The notes below the pieces were generated by a model, which was not told where the DNA came from, searched no databases, and was given only the letters and a program-made list of their open reading frames with translations. From JAPOXR01 sp965221935 (GTDB lineage Bacteria > Pseudomonadota > Alphaproteobacteria > Rhodobacterales > Rhodobacteraceae), in assembly GCA_965221935.1 (NCBI GenBank), contig CBDCSZ010000056.1, positions 62,001-126,000 on the forward strand: a stretch of 64,000 nt of DNA, read 5' to 3'. Positions 63,763 through 64,000 of the stretch are shown here, one piece after another. The number at the start of each line of letters is the position of its first letter. Position 1 is the first letter of the stretch. The position numbers were made by a program, and so were the translations under genes.

Positions 63763-64000
63763 TCAGGCGTGAATGGCTCCATCGCCGCACGCCAGCGCCG
63801 CCTCCCGGACTGCTTCCGACAAGGTCGGATGGGCGTGACAGGTCAAAGCCAGATCTTCGGTCGACGCGCCGAATTCCATCGCCACGCAGATCTCATGGAT
63901 CAATTCTCCGGCTGTCGGCCCGACTATGTGGCAGCCGAGAATGCGGTCGGTGCTGGCGTCGGCCAGAATTTTGACAAACCCGTCGGCTGCCAGCGCCGCC
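63763..64000 (-). CDS. lpd: Dihydrolipoyl dehydrogenase, C-terminal end (cut by window)
   Basis: The last 78 or so residues are in view: ADGFVKILADASTDRILGCH, IVGPTAGELIHEICVAMEFG, ASTEDLALTCHAHPTLSEAV. CHAHPTLSEA contains the catalytic His-Glu pair of the E3 dimerisation domain. The protein regenerates lipoamide in 2-oxoacid dehydrogenase complexes. The remainder lies beyond base 64000. Confidence 0.93.
   Translation of the reverse strand, partial: AALAADGFVKILADASTDRILGCHIVGPTAGELIHEICVAMEFGASTEDLALTCHAHPTLSEAVREAALACGDGAIHA

Overview
The window looks like the chromosome of an alphaproteobacterium. The evidence is a TIGR02300/FYDLN-type acidic zinc-ribbon protein (an alphaproteobacterial family), an ethylmalonyl-CoA mutase, a sox/fcc sulfur-oxidation cluster, and GC-rich coding sequence with tightly overlapping operons. 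Many genes are broken by frameshifts, in-frame stops or insertion, and there is a large stack of mobile elements. That suggests a genome in decay, such as a host-associated lineage, or an assembly with homopolymer errors, or both.

Layout, left half. 1-6 kb: a polytopic membrane protein, then a livKHMGF-type branched-chain/amide ABC importer whose livH reads with one frameshift. 6-13.5 kb: ferredoxin-NADP reductase, an enamidase-like amidohydrolase, a FitAB-type toxin-antitoxin pair with a broken toxin, rmuC, and a coupled mttB-like methyltransferase/class III aminotransferase pair, both interrupted. 14.58-24.97 kb: a nested mobile-element stack. A DDE insertion sequence with a 9-bp target duplication is split twice, once by a serine-recombinase element (itself hit by an IS256-family element) and once by a TniA/TniB-type transposon that also carries TOPRIM and zinc-ribbon genes. 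25-33.7 kb: a TIM-barrel isomerase-like protein, a RelE toxin with a decayed antitoxin, a HAD phosphatase, dimethylglycine/sarcosine dehydrogenase-like genes and a polar amino-acid ABC importer.

Layout, right half. 34.5-42.1 kb: a minus-strand operon with a MarR regulator, two AA_synth proteins, a UPF0280 protein, a 6-hydroxynicotinate reductase-like enzyme and a molybdenum hydroxylase. 42.3-47.4 kb: ethylmalonyl-CoA mutase next to a B12 importer under a cobalamin riboswitch. 47.8-51.9 kb: broken hsdS and AlbA/Schlafen-type genes between two diverged direct repeats, followed inward of the right repeat by a tRNA-Ala(GGC). 52.7-61.9 kb: soxY-soxZ-soxA, an FGE-like protein, a triheme cytochrome c with a periplasmic isoquinoline-oxidoreductase-type molybdoenzyme, fccAB and soxX. 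62-64 kb: a decayed dprA, the TIGR02300 gene and the 3' end of lpd.

How the genes work together. The molybdenum hydroxylase, the 6-hydroxynicotinate reductase and the distant enamidase would form the first three steps of reductive nicotinate breakdown (inference). The B12 importer would supply the mutase. The mttB-like gene and the dehydrogenase genes suggest use of methylated amines. The Sox/Fcc proteins point to lithoheterotrophic oxidation of thiosulfate and sulfide, although soxB and soxCD are not in this window.
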